64,000 bases of DNA from Globodera rostochiensis (Eukaryota > Nematoda > Chromadorea > Rhabditida > Heteroderidae): NCBI GenBank assembly GCA_018350325.1, contig JAEVLN010000002.1, positions 5,129,456-5,193,455 on the forward strand, in the 5' to 3' direction. A program made the position numbers and the translations under genes. Of the stretch, positions 13,401 to 27,004 are shown piece after piece. Within the stretch, counting starts at the first letter, position 1. Every line of letters begins with the position of its first letter. The notes below the pieces were generated by a model. The model was not told the DNA's origin. It worked only from the letters and a program-made list of their open reading frames with translations, and made no database searches.

Positions 13401-13892
13401 CCTTTGGCCGTTGCGACAGTCTGGGGTTCGTTCGCCCGAAGAGTGAGCAAAATAAATTACAAAAATTAATCGTTAATATGCTATCAGTTAAATTTGTTGT
13501 CGTACTTCAAAACTTTACCAATGGATTTAAATTAGAATTTCAATTTATTCAACTAAATAAACTAAGAATTTAAACAAAGATAAAGTTCTTTTATGCCATC
13601 GTCAAATTTATTAGTTCATAAAAGAATAACCTATACAAATGTTCAAAATATAAAGCATGAAATTAAAACAATACAAGTAAGAATTGTGTCATACGTCAGC
13701 AAAGTCAGCTTTAAATTATGTAGAATATGTTTTTTAACTAAATGCTGAGAAAAAAATGAACAGAAATAACCACAAATTTGAAGTTTTATTTATATATTGC
13801 AAAGAATAAAATTAACAAATATGATTCATTTAATATCTATTGGGCATCCCCAAGGCACTAGGATCCAGGCATGCAGGCGTAGAGTACATTAA
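10489..13892. other. AT-rich desert with isolated coding-like islands
   Basis: No complete gene. Short GC-richer islands with open + frames occur near 11,872-11,925, 11,981-12,045 (reads KLAVAGTSGRSQKTRV) and 13,390-13,450 (reads LAVATVWGSFARRV). They are separated by hundreds of bases of A-rich sequence and have no clear splice sites joining them. Confidence 0.4.
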
Positions 13893-14220
13893 GATGCTAA
13901 TGGTCGAAATGGATAAAATAGTCAACAATCATTATAAAACAATATATAATATATTTTACAAAAGTGATAAACGTAAGCTCATCTTAGAAAATCATAACAC
14001 CATATATTACAAAAAATGAAATATTTAATCTAACCTGTTAGTTAAGTATTAACAACTTTCTTATATAAAAATAAAATTTTTAATCAGTTAATATTCCTGC
14101 CTAGCAAATAACAATTCACAAATCAAATATAAATATTTTAAAGGGCATTAGTAATAAATGTTTTAAATTATTAAAATTGCATAATAAATCGCAATAAAAA
14201 CTGTATGATTTTTAAACTAA
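13893..14220. repeat. Dispersed repeat, partner at 27,005-27,345
   Basis: Aligns by eye with 27,005-27,345 over about 330 bp: shared GATGCTAATGGTCG/AATGCTAACGGTCG, CAACAATCATT, AAAAGTGATAAAC, CATCTTAGAAAA, TAACAACTTTCTT, AATAACAATTCACAAATCAAAT and a trailing CCATTAACAAAAGAATT (here near 14,278). Indels are frequent. The start overlaps an open + frame (13,850-14,018). Confidence 0.6.
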
Positions 14221-15140
14221 GTACTAAATAAGCCGTATAAAATATTATTGTGAGCAAATATAAAAAAACTTTTTGGCCATTAACAAAAGAATTAAGTATG
14301 ATAAAAAATTATAACTAATTTACTCTTTATTTGTGGGTTGGAGTTTGGTCAAACTACTGTTTATTAATGCAAAATAAAGGGGCAGAGAATTTGGGAAGCA
14401 ACTGACCCAATTTGAATATTTTCGTACTTAAGACGTAGTATTTTAAACAACTATAAAATAAAAACTAATATATAGGCCAAAACAATTAAAAAAATAATAA
14501 ATTGTTTTTTCTTGGGGAGCCCGGTGCCCTTACGCACCCCGTCAAATTTCCTTTGAGGTATAAAATTTTATAGTTTTAAAGTATATAGTTTTTATAATTA
14601 ATTGTAATTTTGGCACGAGATTTTGTATCAAGCAATGATTCCTTGTTGTGTATCAAAAAAGTGTGATCCACACAACAGCCACTTTGTAGTTCCTTATGAC
14701 TATAGATAAATTATGTTACATCTTTTTTAATTAAAAGCTAAATTAAAGTATTTTTTGCACATGGTTTTAATATTTTCTAAAATTTAAATAATCAAGTAAT
14801 TTTCATCTAAGCGGTGGCAATAGGCGCCCGAGAAATGTTTTGTTTTGATGAAAAACAAATACAGTATGCCGAGTTTTTTTAACCCTGGTTGCCCTATTAA
14901 TAAGCAATGATATTTTTATTTTCATCGCTTAAACGAATAAAACATGCTATTCCAAACTTATTTCTGAATAAAACAAAGTTCTAGAAATTTGTTTAGCATA
15001 AATGTTAACAATAATAGCTTTTTGCGAATACGCTTTGAAAAGTTGTATTTGTCAATTCGAGAAATAGCGCTTCAATTTTGCTTACCGAACTCGTGATGTA
15101 TAGCCTAACTCATAGCCTAACTGGTAATTGAGTCTTTAAA

Positions 15141-15630
15141 GAATTAATACTAAAATAATAAAACGTTGTATAAATTTATTATTTACTCGTAAATTTTAAT
15201 TGCAAAAAATTATATAAAAATAAGTTTTTCACAGGAACAGCGATTCAATAATTATTTTTAAAAATCAAAAACCAAAAATCTGTAATAGCAAATGATTATA
15301 CGGTTGCCTGTTTGATCAGTTTTTTGGTATTAAGCTCATGGTTGTCGACAGTTGAATAAAAGTTCTAATTGGTAAACATTGAAATTTAACAATATTAATT
15401 TTTTAAATAATTACAAAGCTAAGCTTTCTTCACCTATGGGAACAATAATTATAAGTAAATTTTTTTTATTTAGTTTTAAATTCATGCTAGTCAAAATAAA
15501 CTAAAATCCTAACCTTTGTTGAAATCTGGAAAAATAGTTTCGTGTTAGCTGGTTAAGCGTGCCAAAAAAATCATGCTGCAATTTTTTGAAAATTTTAGCT
15601 TGTTCAAATCTAAGATAAAAATGTTAACAT
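15141..15630. repeat. Dispersed repeat, partner at 21,935-22,290
   Basis: Two blocks recur in the same order at 21,935-22,112 and 22,147-22,290. Block one shares AAAATAATAAAACGT, TACTCGTAA, CACAGGAA/TACAGGAA, CTGTAATAG and ATGATTATACGGT-GCCTGTTTGATCA. Block two shares TTAAGCGYGCC, AAAAAATCATG and CAAATCTAAGATAA. This is long, diverged and non-tandem, probably an old element or segmental duplication. Confidence 0.65.
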
Positions 15631-16198
15631 TCAAATTAAGCATTTTGATGCTTATAAAATAATAATAATAAAAGTTCAGAACCTAATTAAGTAACCTGAG
15701 GCATTAAAAAATGCCGTCATCAAATTTATGAAATACTAAATTTAAAGTTTTAAATAACAAACCAATCACAAGTATCTAATAATCAAAGAGCGAAGAAAGT
15801 ATTTAAGAATAAAATCCTATTTGGATAATAAAATATGTTATTAAAATAATGCTTTTAAATAATTGAAACAAAACTTTTAATAAATAATTATTAATTATGC
15901 ATGTTATAGCTTGTCTCTTTTTGTTAATAAAATTTAAAAAGATAAAACGAAAAACAAAATTATAATTTTCAAGCAAAAATTGTCTCATTATGGGTCAAAT
16001 ATTCAAAATATCTTTTCATAATTAATGAAACATGTAATGCATAAGTAAGTAATTTATAGTTGGAATTCAATATGAATAATATTATTGATTCAAAAATTAA
16101 AATTCTGATTGGTTAAAATCTTTAATCAACATTATGTATTAATAAAAATATAATTTATTTTAATAATATTTCTACCATAAAACTCACATCTCTCTGTT

Positions 16199-16300
16199 CT
16201 TCTTAGAGAATATTTTTAGCGAAGCCCACGCTTGTTCATTGGCGTAGAAGTCATCGGAGCAGGAGGAAAAATCATCGCAAAAGTTAGAAGAACGGGCGGA
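16199..16300. repeat. Dispersed repeat, partner at 27,374-27,450
   Basis: TCTTAGAGAATATTTTTAGCGAAG followed by CGCTTGTTCATTGGC recurs at 27,374 with small changes. It is GC-richer than the surroundings and is followed by a 69-codon open + frame (16,232-16,441) of no recognisable family. The two copies flank different sequence on the right. Confidence 0.5.
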
Positions 16301-17714
16301 CAAATTAAACATCCGGATGCTCAAATATCACAGAAGATGGAGCATAAGATGGACAAATCGCAGGAAAAGCTTGCGCACAAGGTGACGGCAATACCGGTTT
16401 TTGTTAAAATTTGTTCCCCATTTTACTTGACTAAAACCTAACAACCGGGGGGGGGGGGTGTTCATTTTTTGCATGAAAAAAAAACAAATTTTAAGCGCAT
16501 CCGTGACTACCGTCGATGGCAAAATTGAAAAGTTGTCAGAAAAACGACGGCATTTATGTATTGATAAAAATAAAAATATAAATATAGTTCTAAATAATAT
16601 CTATAGCACCGACAACAATTATTAAAGAAAGATTCACCGTAAATATTTTGGTAGAATTTAAATTGGTAAAAAGTACATATATTTTCAGGGCGAGATATTT
16701 CAAATTTTAAAAAAATTCTAACTTTACAATTGTTTAAAAAAGCAATCGAATCAATATAATTAAATTAAATAACCTTTTTATGTTTTAAAACGAGAAGGGA
16801 AAAAATTGAACATAATTGAAAGATTAATAAATAAACAATTTAATATAAGATTGCTTTTGATACAACATCTTTTTTAAAGAGCAAAAATACCAATGCCAAA
16901 AATCTATAAACCATATAAATAATATATTTTATAAATATAAGCTTTATTTTTAAAAAAATGCGTAAAGATGGCTAAGGCAGTAAACGTCCACGAAAATTAA
17001 ACACGCGAAAATTCAAATATATAAATAAAATGAAATCGACCAAACCGACATGAAAATTATAAGCACAAAAAAACTAGCAGAATAAAGATTGCTTCTACCA
17101 ATCAGCCAAACAATGTTGAGTGTCCTAATCAAACGAATCCCATTGACACAGTCGACTGCTGACCTCACACAATTAAAAAACCCTCTGAACATATTAAATC
17201 ACATATCAGCCAGCATCCACAATACTTATTTTATATTTTTTGAACTGATTGATAAAAAAAATGCCGGTTTATTAAAAAGCAAAAATATATAATGCTTGAA
17301 ATTTGCAATTTAAAATACAAAAAGTTTGACTAATTAAGAAAATTCAAAATTTTAATGGCAGGCAGCGTTTGTCAGACACTATACTTAATGCAAAATTCGT
17401 TTACAATGGACTTAAGTGAAGAAAATGCAATAATTTAATTAAAAAACAGTTTTCTAATAACTTATTCTTAATTTTTTTTTAATTTAGGCATTGTTTTATT
17501 GGCTTTCAAGTAATAACTTTGATTAAAAAATTAACAAATAATACCTATTTATCCCTTAGTACTGAACTTAATTTGGGTAAAATAATGGAGAAAGCTAAAT
17601 CAATAAATTGCATATCAACAATTTTTAAATGAAATGATTTATTAATGCTTAAAATCCAAAAAAAAAGAAAAGGTTAACAATACTGCATTTACCCAAATCA
17701 TATAGTTATATATA

Positions 17715-18147
17715 GGACCACAAATTATATGGAAACCCATATTTTTTTTTGCGCACTCGGAACAGCGTATAAATGCCATAAATGATTTATTTGGACCTTC
17801 TATTTCCATATTTTGCGATTTTTATCCATATTCCATATTTCGCCCTTTTTCAAAAATTCTTTAAATTGACTTTTTCGCGACTAAGAATTCTGCCACCAAA
17901 AAATGAAAATTTAAAAATTCTGCTTATTTTCAAAAAATTTTTTTCAAATGCTTTTAATTTACATATAAGAATTTTGATTTCTCTTATTACTTCAATTGGA
18001 AAATATTGCGCATTTTTTACTATATTTGAAAAATTTTCTCCATATTTCGTCCATACTTTGAAATTTTGCCCATTTGGTCCATTACAATTTTTCATCCATA
18101 TTTTATAGCCATATTTCGAGATTTTTTGCCCATATAATTTGTGGGCC
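17715..18147. mobile_element. MITE with 20-bp terminal inverted repeats and TA duplication
   Basis: The left end GGACCACAAATTATATGG and the right end CCATATAATTTGTGGGCC are inverted copies with one mismatch, each flanked by TA. Length is 433 bp with no transposase. TA target sites point to Tc1/mariner-superfamily mobilisation. The arms contain repeated CCATATTT words and the middle matches the diverged repeat at 2,283-2,440. Confidence 0.7.
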
Positions 18148-18605
18148 TAGTTATATAATAATGAACCATATCATAATGCCAAAAGAGAGAAAGAACGAAA
18201 GTCAAAGCAAAAAATGAACCAACAAACGATAAAATTAATAGTTTTTGCTAAAAAATGAATAAAAAAAGTGTAACTTTTAACAGAAGTGAAGAAGAATTCT
18301 AATAAAATGTATTTTTGAAAAAATTCTTAGCAAAAAAATAGACCCCTAAAATTCAATTTATTCGAAGAAGGTTTTCAACTCCATCGAAAAGATGAGAGCA
18401 ACTCTCCGACCCATAGTGAAAATAACATTTGATAAGAAATAAACACTTAATAACGAAAAATTTAGAAATTAATGTGCAGTTTTGCAAGTATTGTATTATA
18501 AGGATTCGTCACCAGGAGAGTTAAATTAGCTATATCCTGTAACCAACAATTTGGAAATCAACCGACCAAACTTTTTTATAATTAAACAAAACAAGTGCTT
18601 TACAA

Positions 18606-19342
18606 CAGGGATGGGCGGAATTCCGACTTCCGAAGTTCCCACTTCCGAGTTCCGACATTTTTTGGGCTCGGAATTCCGAGTTCCGACTTCCGAAAATTTT
18701 TGACAATGCGGAATTCCGAGTTACGACTTCCGAAATTTTAAGGAAAAAATCGGAACTTTTTTCGGAATTGTTACCCAAAATTTTTGCAAAACAAAATGAC
18801 AATTTGTGCCGATTTTGAACACAATGCCAAATTAAATAAAAAATCCTTAATTTAATATCTTTTGCAAAGCGCGCATTCCCAATACGTATATGTCTCAGTG
18901 GTAAATCTCTTAACAAATCGAGACAAAAATTCGAAATTTTCTCGGCGGCGCCTATCGGCACCGCCGACCCCCCCCCCCTTCTCAAATCCCTGTATTCCTG
19001 ACTAATTTTCTTTAAAAAAACAATGAAACCCAAAAATAATTTATTTGCATCCAAACTTGTCAATTGTTGAATTTGATTGTTAAATGTTTGTTGTTTTATA
19101 GTTTTTGGTTCGTAAATTGATTTATCAAGTCAAGGCAACATATAAGAAAATTTTTAAAACTTCCGAGTTCCGACTTACGAATTCCGAGTTCCGACATTTT
19201 TTGGGCTCGGAATTCCGAGTTTCGACTTCCGAAAATTTTTTAAGGCCCGGAATTCCGAGTTCCGACTTCCGAAAATTTTTAGGCCCCGGAATTCCGACTT
19301 CCGAGTTCCGAAATTTTCTGAGGTCGTCGGCGCCCATCCCTG
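18606..19342. mobile_element. Non-autonomous hAT-like element A (737 bp)
   Basis: Begins CAGGGATGGGCG and ends CGCCCATCCCTG, a perfect 12-bp inverted terminus. It is flanked by a perfect 8-bp duplication, CTTTACAA at 18,598-18,605 and 19,343-19,350, the hallmark of hAT transposition. Both arms are minisatellites of TTCCGAGTTCCGACTTCCG-like units. The interior has no transposase but holds the hairpin box at 18,943-18,966 followed by a C-run. The ORFs that cross it are products of the repeats. Confidence 0.85.
18943..18966. repeat. GC-rich hairpin box inside hAT-like element A
   Basis: CGGCGGCGCC-TATC-GGCACCGCCG, a 10-bp stem with one mismatch and a 4-nt loop, followed by AC and a run of C. 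Near-identical copies lie at 35,838-35,861 and 36,420-36,443; an opposite-strand copy lies at 36,565-36,585 and degenerate ones near 14,812 and 33,554. Confidence 0.75.
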
Positions 19343-19350
19343 CTTTACAA

Positions 19351-21934
19351 TATAACTAAAATTTCAAATAAAATCATTTTGCAACACTGCTTTTAAGAAT
19401 CAATTAAATTTTAATTTTATGTGAAATATTAATAAGAATATTAAACTCTTCAAAAGTATAAATTTGATCAGAATTTTTTTTGTAATGTTAATCTTATGTA
19501 CAAAGATGAATTGCTCAAAAAATTTTCAATAGGAAACCTTTAAATTCAACCAATTTCAAATAAAAGCTAAAAATCAATTAAAATTTAATCAATGTTGACT
19601 ACAAAAATGTCCATTCGAAAGGTAACATCCAAGTTAATTAAATAAAATTATTAAAATAAGTTCATTAAAGATTATGCTTCTTAAAACTATTTAACTGCGA
19701 TTTTTATGTGTTAAATTGCTTTTATGTAGTATTTTTTTTTAACATAATTCTTTGATTAATCATACGTTAATAAATTCCGTATCATTTCCACAATTAATTT
19801 CAAGCTGTACTTACCATGTTTTGAATTCTGAGCATCTGCTGGGGTCGAGCCCAGCAGCAAAGAAAACCCTTTGTATGTAAATATAATGCCTACAACTTTT
19901 AAATACATAAATCAGAAAACCAAATAAAACCAATTTATCTTATTAAATAAGACCAATTAAAAAAGATACAGTTTAAACTTAATATAAGTTTTGAAAAATT
20001 TGATTTCGCAAAACCCAGGTATGTGTTAATAAAAACAAATACCCTAAAAAATATTATTTAGAAATGTCAAACCATTAAAGAGATTTAATACGAATGACTT
20101 TATTTATTAATAAGGTTTAATCAAAAGAGTAACAATTTATATTATATTAATTATTTAATTTTAAAAATAAAAAATAGCTCTTTCAAATTGTAATAATGAA
20201 TGCACATGCACCGATATGAGAATATTCTCGGTGCAAAAACTATGACTCCAACAAAAAGTGAGCTTACCGACCGTGTTGACGTTTGCTTGGCAGCATTCTA
20301 TCACTTAAAAATGTGGGCGACATTTTATAAGTATTGCCTACCTTTTTGAATAATAATAAACGGAAAACAATAATGTCAAGAAACAATTTAGCAAACAGCT
20401 CATTGTGAAATCGAAAATCTTTCATAACTGCTATTACAAAATATCATTGATGATAAGCAGTAAGCTTGATAAAAACCAAATATATAGCGATTTATTGAAA
20501 AAATGAATCAAAAATGTATTCTGAAAACAAAAATAAAAACTTTTAAATGATTAACAAAACATTAAGTTATAATAAAATATAATTAAAGTATAAATTTCGA
20601 ACTACACTAGTTACAACAAAGGAATTTGTGTTTTACATGTTATTTGCATTGAATAAGAGGCGGTATTGTTAGCATAATAACCCAATTTCTTAAATATTAT
20701 ATAAAATTACTTTATTTGATGTGAATATAACTTGCCTTGTTATCTACAGTAAATTATGAAGCATTATTACATACAGCACAGTCTATATAAGCAAAATAGA
20801 AAAATTCTATAAAAACAATACATATTTGAAAGGCTAATCCTGACCAAATACCCAGTTTAATGTGTCATTTTATCCCGGCACTCCAGGAGCCTGTTGAATT
20901 TATATGATCTAACTAATAAAAGAAGGCGGGTAAGGAAGCGGTTGAGTCCTATTTGACATGGCAATAGACAAGTATCTTCACATTAATTCCCAGTGTAAAG
21001 ATTTTCTTGGATAAAATAATTTAAAATAAAAATAAATAATATCTGTAGTTTTGTTTTTGTAAATCATAGAATAAAACAACGTACGAAGCTTTTGGAATGA
21101 GCATTCTTTTAAAAGCAAAGAATCACGATAAATATAAAATAAAAAGCAAATCCATTTGTTTTAATCAATAAACTAAAAAACATTTGAATCTAAAAAATAA
21201 AAAAACGAAGAATGCAAATAGTGTAAGTAGCAGCAGTTCCAGAACAGAAAAATAAAAACATTCGAATTTGAAAAATGAAACAACGAAGAATGACAAAGGA
21301 TTGTAGTGTTAGTTCCAAGACAGAGGCAAATCGGCCGATTAGCACAATGTCCGCCCGTTTCCTGCACAAATTAAATATTATTTCTCGCAATTAATTGTAT
21401 CAAATTGATCATAAAACTTGTGTTAGCGTTGCAATTTCATGCATATTTAACCCAAAAAATTTAAAGTTAAAATAATTTTAAAACCATCAGCGTCCATCAT
21501 TGCGGAGAGCAGTATGAATATTTTTTAGTCGGCTGGTGTTATCAATCCCATTGAAATTCTTTCACAAATGGCTTTTTAATAACATTTTTATAAAGAAAAT
21601 AAGAGCTAAATTTCATCAAAAAATTAAATAAATAAAATTTTTTTAATCATTAAAAGAATATTAAAATAAAAAATTAGGAACCCAAAACAATTTGATTTTT
21701 TGGTACGGACATTTTAAGTATCTGTAATTATTTAAGAATTGATTTTGAAAAAATTAATTAATCAAATAACTACCACAGCAAAACAGCTAATATAAAGATG
21801 TCTGTCAAATAAACTTAAAAAATCTCAGAAAGTTATTTTGTTAATTTTAATCATTTATAAAATCATTAAAAATGTCTAAACATTTTAGACTCCGTTAGAT
21901 AAATAATTTAATTAAACAATTGATCATCTGAAAA
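19351..21934. other. AT-rich desert, no gene seen
   Basis: No supported gene. Slightly GC-richer patches at about 20,250-20,330 and 20,865-20,985 contain no recognisable motif. Confidence 0.5.
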
Positions 21935-22290
21935 GAATAATTAATAGTAAAATAATAAAACGTGGCATAAATTATTATGTACTCGTAATAATTGCTAAAA
22001 ATGATATAAAAAACTCTTAGCGTTTTTACAGGAAAAGCGTTCAATAAATTTTAAAAATCAAAAAACCAAAAAATCTGTAATAGAAAATGATTATACGGTG
22101 CCCTGTTTGATCAACTTAGATTTAATATTTCTTATTGACTATTTAAATTCATACTATTCAAAATAAAAGTAAACTTTATTTAAAATATGAAAAAATGGTT
22201 TTGTTTTTGCCGCTAGGTTAAGCGCGCCCAAAAAATCATGGCAATTTCTTAAAAATTACCAGCTTGTACAAATCTAAGATAAGTTTATAT
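21935..22290. repeat. Dispersed repeat, partner at 15,141-15,630
   Basis: Second copy of the two-block repeat, same order and orientation, with a shorter gap between blocks than at 15 kb. A third, partial relative lies at 8,521-8,590. Confidence 0.65.
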
Positions 22291-23051
22291 TTTTATTTTG
22301 TTTTACCTAAAAATAAATAAAGCAAATAAGCTAATTCAACTTTTTTAAATAGAAAATTGAAATAAATACATCTTAGGTATATTTATTAATATTTAGATTT
22401 TTAAATAATTTTTAATTTTGGTACATCACATGTAAAACATAGTATTTGTGAATTTTGGCTACTTTTTTGATTTTGTTAACAATAATAGATTTTTAATCTT
22501 AGATTATTGAGACAAGCCTTTATAACTTTAACTTCACTTTATTTACTTAAAGACAAGATTGTTACGCTTTTATAATTACATTAATCAACTTATTTTACCT
22601 CATCAATAAAAGCTCATTGTTTTATAAATTTATGAAATTTATAAATGCCCAATCTTGTTAAATCAGTGTCTTCATGCACACTATTCAATGAATGCAGAAA
22701 ATTGCCAAATGTTTTTGAGTGGGAAACGAGGCAAAATTCGTTTAGCAATAAAAATTACAAAATTGTTATTTTTAGAAGTTTTGTTATTAAACATTTGCTT
22801 GATAATTTTCAAATATAAATTTATTTTCAAGTACTTATAAAATGGAGTACCATTATTTGAATAAATATGAGCATTAATCGTGAAATCGGAAAAAATGAAG
22901 AAATGCGATGCAAAAATGGCATTTCGGTATTTTTTCGTTAATACCTATACCGAATACCGACCGAGCGATCTCTATAACAAAAATTAAAAAGTTTATTTCA
23001 AAATCAAATGTCATATCTTGATGGGATTAAAAATATCTGATCACATTATAT

Positions 23052-23406
23052 TATTATAAAAACGATTAACACGCATCCTTTACACGTCCGTACAGGGCAA
23101 AAAAACATTTTGAATTAAATTCTAATAAAATTTCAACCAATGCAAAGAAAACACTCGATGAAAACAGATATCATTTAACCCAATGTGAAACTATAGACCC
23201 GAACAACATAGTATAAAACATTCTGCGCGACCAGCGGGAAAAAACCAAATAATAAAACTAAAAAACTAAAATAAATTAAGTTAAAAATACTTCTAATTAA
23301 AAATAAAGTTTATAAAATTTAAAAATTTAAATAGGAAAATAAAGATAAAATAAAAGAGCAAAAGAAATGTGGCGAAATAACCATCGCGGAAAACCGTTAA
23401 CAAAGC
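23052..23406. repeat. Well-preserved duplicated block, partner at 27,761-28,093
   Basis: About 90-95% identical by eye to 27,761-28,093 from AACGATTAACACGCATCC through CCGTTAACAAAGC. It is the least diverged dispersed pair in the desert. The 27.8-kb copy has a deletion of about 20-25 bp after the GGCAAAAAA word. No ORF, terminal repeat or target duplication identifies it as a known element type. Confidence 0.75.
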
Positions 23407-26400
23407 AATAAAATGAAACAATTTAGATATTAATACAGCAAATTTTTGTTGCCCCAATTATTATTTATTATATTAAAAACATGTCATTTTAATTATATCA
23501 GAGTTGCTGCAATAAATTATTATTTCTAAAACATAAAAAAACTACATATGCAAATCTTAGACTTTGACATATTGACGACTTATTAATTTATTTGCAATTG
23601 GATAAAACTAAAACAATTAACATTTTTATTTTAAAAGGCGATATTAATTAAAAATAATAAAATATGTAATATTATTTTAAAATACAATTGTCAAAACCTT
23701 AGAAAAGGGGCGCGACAACGTAGACGACCAATACGCAGTAGCTCGAGCTTTTGTATTGAAATTATAAATGATTTCCGTACCATAATAGCTGTGAAATAAA
23801 AAACTCACTAATATATTTTTAAACAAAAAAATTGTAATAATAGTGCCACGGCATCAGAATTATGTATCCGCTAATGAACATTTAAAAATGTAATCAACAA
23901 CAGATCAGATGATTATATATTATTAACTCACTATATCTAATATAATTATTTGAAAAAATATAAAAACCAAAAAAAAAATAAATTTTATCATTTAATGCAA
24001 TTAAAAACCCAGTAAAAAGCGATAAAGATGAGCCAAATATTTTTCCTACTAAATCAATTCAACAGAATTAAATAAACTACTCAATTAAAAAAAAAATCAT
24101 AAACCAAGTCAACTTATTCTAAATGCAAGGCTTGGAAGAGTGGGGCAATGAAAAAAATTCACTCACTACTGAGAAATTATAAGAACGAATTGAGAACTAA
24201 TTAAGCTAAATTTTTTAATTGATACTAGGAAAGTAGTTGATATTCAATGTAATTTAATTAAAAATTAAAGAAAGCTACAATAAAAATTTAAGAAATGTTA
24301 CAAAGTCCTTCGCGTATGCTCAATACGCGACATCCGCACACCCGCCAAAACAGCACATCATACTTGGAGAAATTTGTATATAATAAAAATAAGATATATA
24401 ATAAAACCAAAACACTTCTAAATTGAATTTTGTCAGAACAAACCAGTTCCAATCTTACTGATTACTATTTCTTCTTCTGATTACTAAAGTGAACTATAAT
24501 TATTAATTAATATCCAAATAGCAATTGAAGGGCCGACTAACGTGAACCGTACCTGCGAAATATCCTCTTGGTATTTAGTAATGCTCTTTGAGTATTTAAA
24601 GAATCTTCTTTTTGTTGCATCGTTTCTTATATTTGCTGCAAACAACTTCTTTTGTTTTGCAAAAACCAAAGCATAAAAAAGTTTTTATAGAATCTACAGA
24701 AACAGATAAGGGATTTAAACTTGTTTTGATGTTATTAACAACAAAACACATTAAAACTTTTATCACAATTTGTTAAAGCTAATGACAAATATCAAATGCT
24801 GAATTTGCAACCATCGACAACACATAGTTACAACATCGAACAAAAGCAACCCTCCAATCCTATTCGGAGCTTGAAAGATGCCGTGTCGAATTTATTCGCA
24901 ATCCACTCTTGTTTTTTTTAAAAATTAATTTTAAAATATAATGCTTGATAAAAATTTTAGTCAAAAATATTATTTACCCCCAGATATATTTTAACATTCA
25001 AAAGTAAAAGACCGAAAGCAAGCCAAATTCTTAAAAAGAAATCATCTTAAACACAAACCTTTATTTTTTTAAATGCTTAGATTTAAGTCGCAAAATATCT
25101 ACATTAATTCAAAATGGCGGGCAAAAGACGGTTCAGAATTCACCAAAACACGAAATAAAAAAACAATAAAAAACACACACAAACAAATTAACCATACACA
25201 AAAATAGCCAGTATTTTGTTACCGCAACATCAACATTGGCCATAACTTCAAATTTCTTCCCTGCACAAGAGCCTTCTTTATTATCTAAAAAAAAATCAAT
25301 TAGAAAATTGGTTATTACTTTTTTTTGTAATTAATATTTCCTTAAATTATGTTATATTCAATGGTAGAAAGTGGATAATCGGTTGGATAACGTTTTTGAT
25401 TCCATTTTCAAATGTAAAATAAACCGACAAAACAAATTGTGTTATATCATAAACGAAAAATTTATCAAAAATAATTAAAAATTGGTGAAGTTTAAGCAAA
25501 AGTTAAAAAAGTCATAATAAAAATTATCAAAAATATACAAATAGTCAACAAATCAGAAAATAATAGTTGTAATTTAAAATATATAAAAAATTGAAATAAC
25601 CTCTGCTATTTAATAAACTAAATTCGAGTTAACGCAAGAATTAAAATATGCAGACTTATGAAAACCAGAAGAAAAAATTTCAATAATTAAAATTAATTGG
25701 CTATTCGCTAATCCAAAACAATATTTCAACAAATAATGAATGGAAATTTGAAAAAATACAACAATTAATAAATATAATGTAGCAAAATACAAATAAATGG
25801 TTATTTTCCAATATTTTAATCGCGGGGTTTGTCGGATATATTACATTAAATATGAATTTTAATTTATAATACCTTGATATGCCTCGATATCCAGTATAGA
25901 ATTCTGGTTTGATTTTTGTGTTTTTAGAGAAAAAAACCAGAAAAACAGAAATTTATGCGTTTCATTATTCAAATTTGACAAAAACATGCCAATAAAATAA
26001 TGATAAATTTAAATAAAGTTTGATATTTTGTTTTGCAATTAAACTTTATAAAATATTAAAATTATTGTTTTTGAAATAAACTTGTCAAGCACTATGCAAC
26101 TAATAAAACAATCATAGTGAAATTTCACTATTTATCAAAGAAAGTGAGTGATCGGAAACAAAATAGCAAATTCGCCGCGAGGCACAATAAATATGAATAT
26201 GGATGTATAGCATTTAATAAATTTAAGTGTATATAAAGCATAACAATAGCGTATACGCTCGGCGGGAATTCGTCTCCTCGTAAAGTAATCCACGTTTTTA
26301 ATTAAATTAATTTTTGACTAAAATATAAAAAATAAATAATTTCAAAAAGTAAAAGTAATGAAAAGGTAACAAAAAAAAATACATAATCAAATATAATAAT

Positions 26401-26470
26401 TATTTCATGTTCATCGATTCGCAGAAGGCAATGGGCGTAGCGCTCGAATGTTGATGAATTTAGTCCGAGC
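23407..26470. other. AT-rich desert with isolated coding-like islands
   Basis: No complete gene. Short open + frames in GC-richer islands occur near 23,706-23,770, 24,305-24,380 and 24,845-24,905, without connecting splice signals I could support. Confidence 0.4.
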
Positions 26471-26645
26471 CAGGGCTGCACGAAATTTCATTTTGTTTTC
26501 GTTTTCAAAATAAAAAATAGATTTTTCCTTTCGTTTTCGTTTTCGAAATAAAAAATTCTACGAAAAAAATCGAAAAAAAGTGCACCTCTTAAGAATGGAC
26601 TTTTGGAGATAATTTTAATTTTATGGGAGATAATCTAGTGCACGC
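26471..26645. mobile_element. Left-end fragment of the 35,124 hAT-like family
   Basis: Starts CAGGGCTGCACGAAATTTC, then TTTTCGTTTTCG-type repeats, then the same AATGGACTTTTG and GATAATCTAGTG words found at 35,320-35,365. The right half and right terminus are missing. It shows that the family at 35,124-37,013 has at least two copies here. Confidence 0.7.
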
Positions 26646-27004
26646 TCATTATTATAATATGATAATTTAAATACTATACACAATTTTTGTAATAAAAAAT
26701 TAATGCTAATTTTACAGCGAATCATTAAAAATGGCATTTGAAAGCAAATGAAGACAAACAATTTACAATGTTGTTAAATTACAAAATGGGGATACTCTGA
26801 AGATGAAAACAACCATAAGTTACTTAGAAATTTATACACAAAAAAAATAAACTATATATTAAAAGGTAGAGCTGCCAATCCAAGATCGTGGAATCATTGT
26901 GTTTCAGAAACAGAAACATATGGCGAAATTTTTGCTTTAATTTGGGCAATCTAATTAAAAACTAATTCTAAAAATGCGGATTAGGACGGAGGAGTTATGT
27001 ACAA

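Noticed and set aside
18530..19359. ORFs of 177, 84 and 70 codons across 18.5-19.4 kb
   Set aside because: They run through the repeat arms of a non-autonomous hAT-like element; the repeated SEFR/NSEF words only reflect the minisatellite.
22905..22975. Possible transposon terminus with GGTATT...AATACC words
   Set aside because: Only one short inverted patch, no flanking duplication and no second end.
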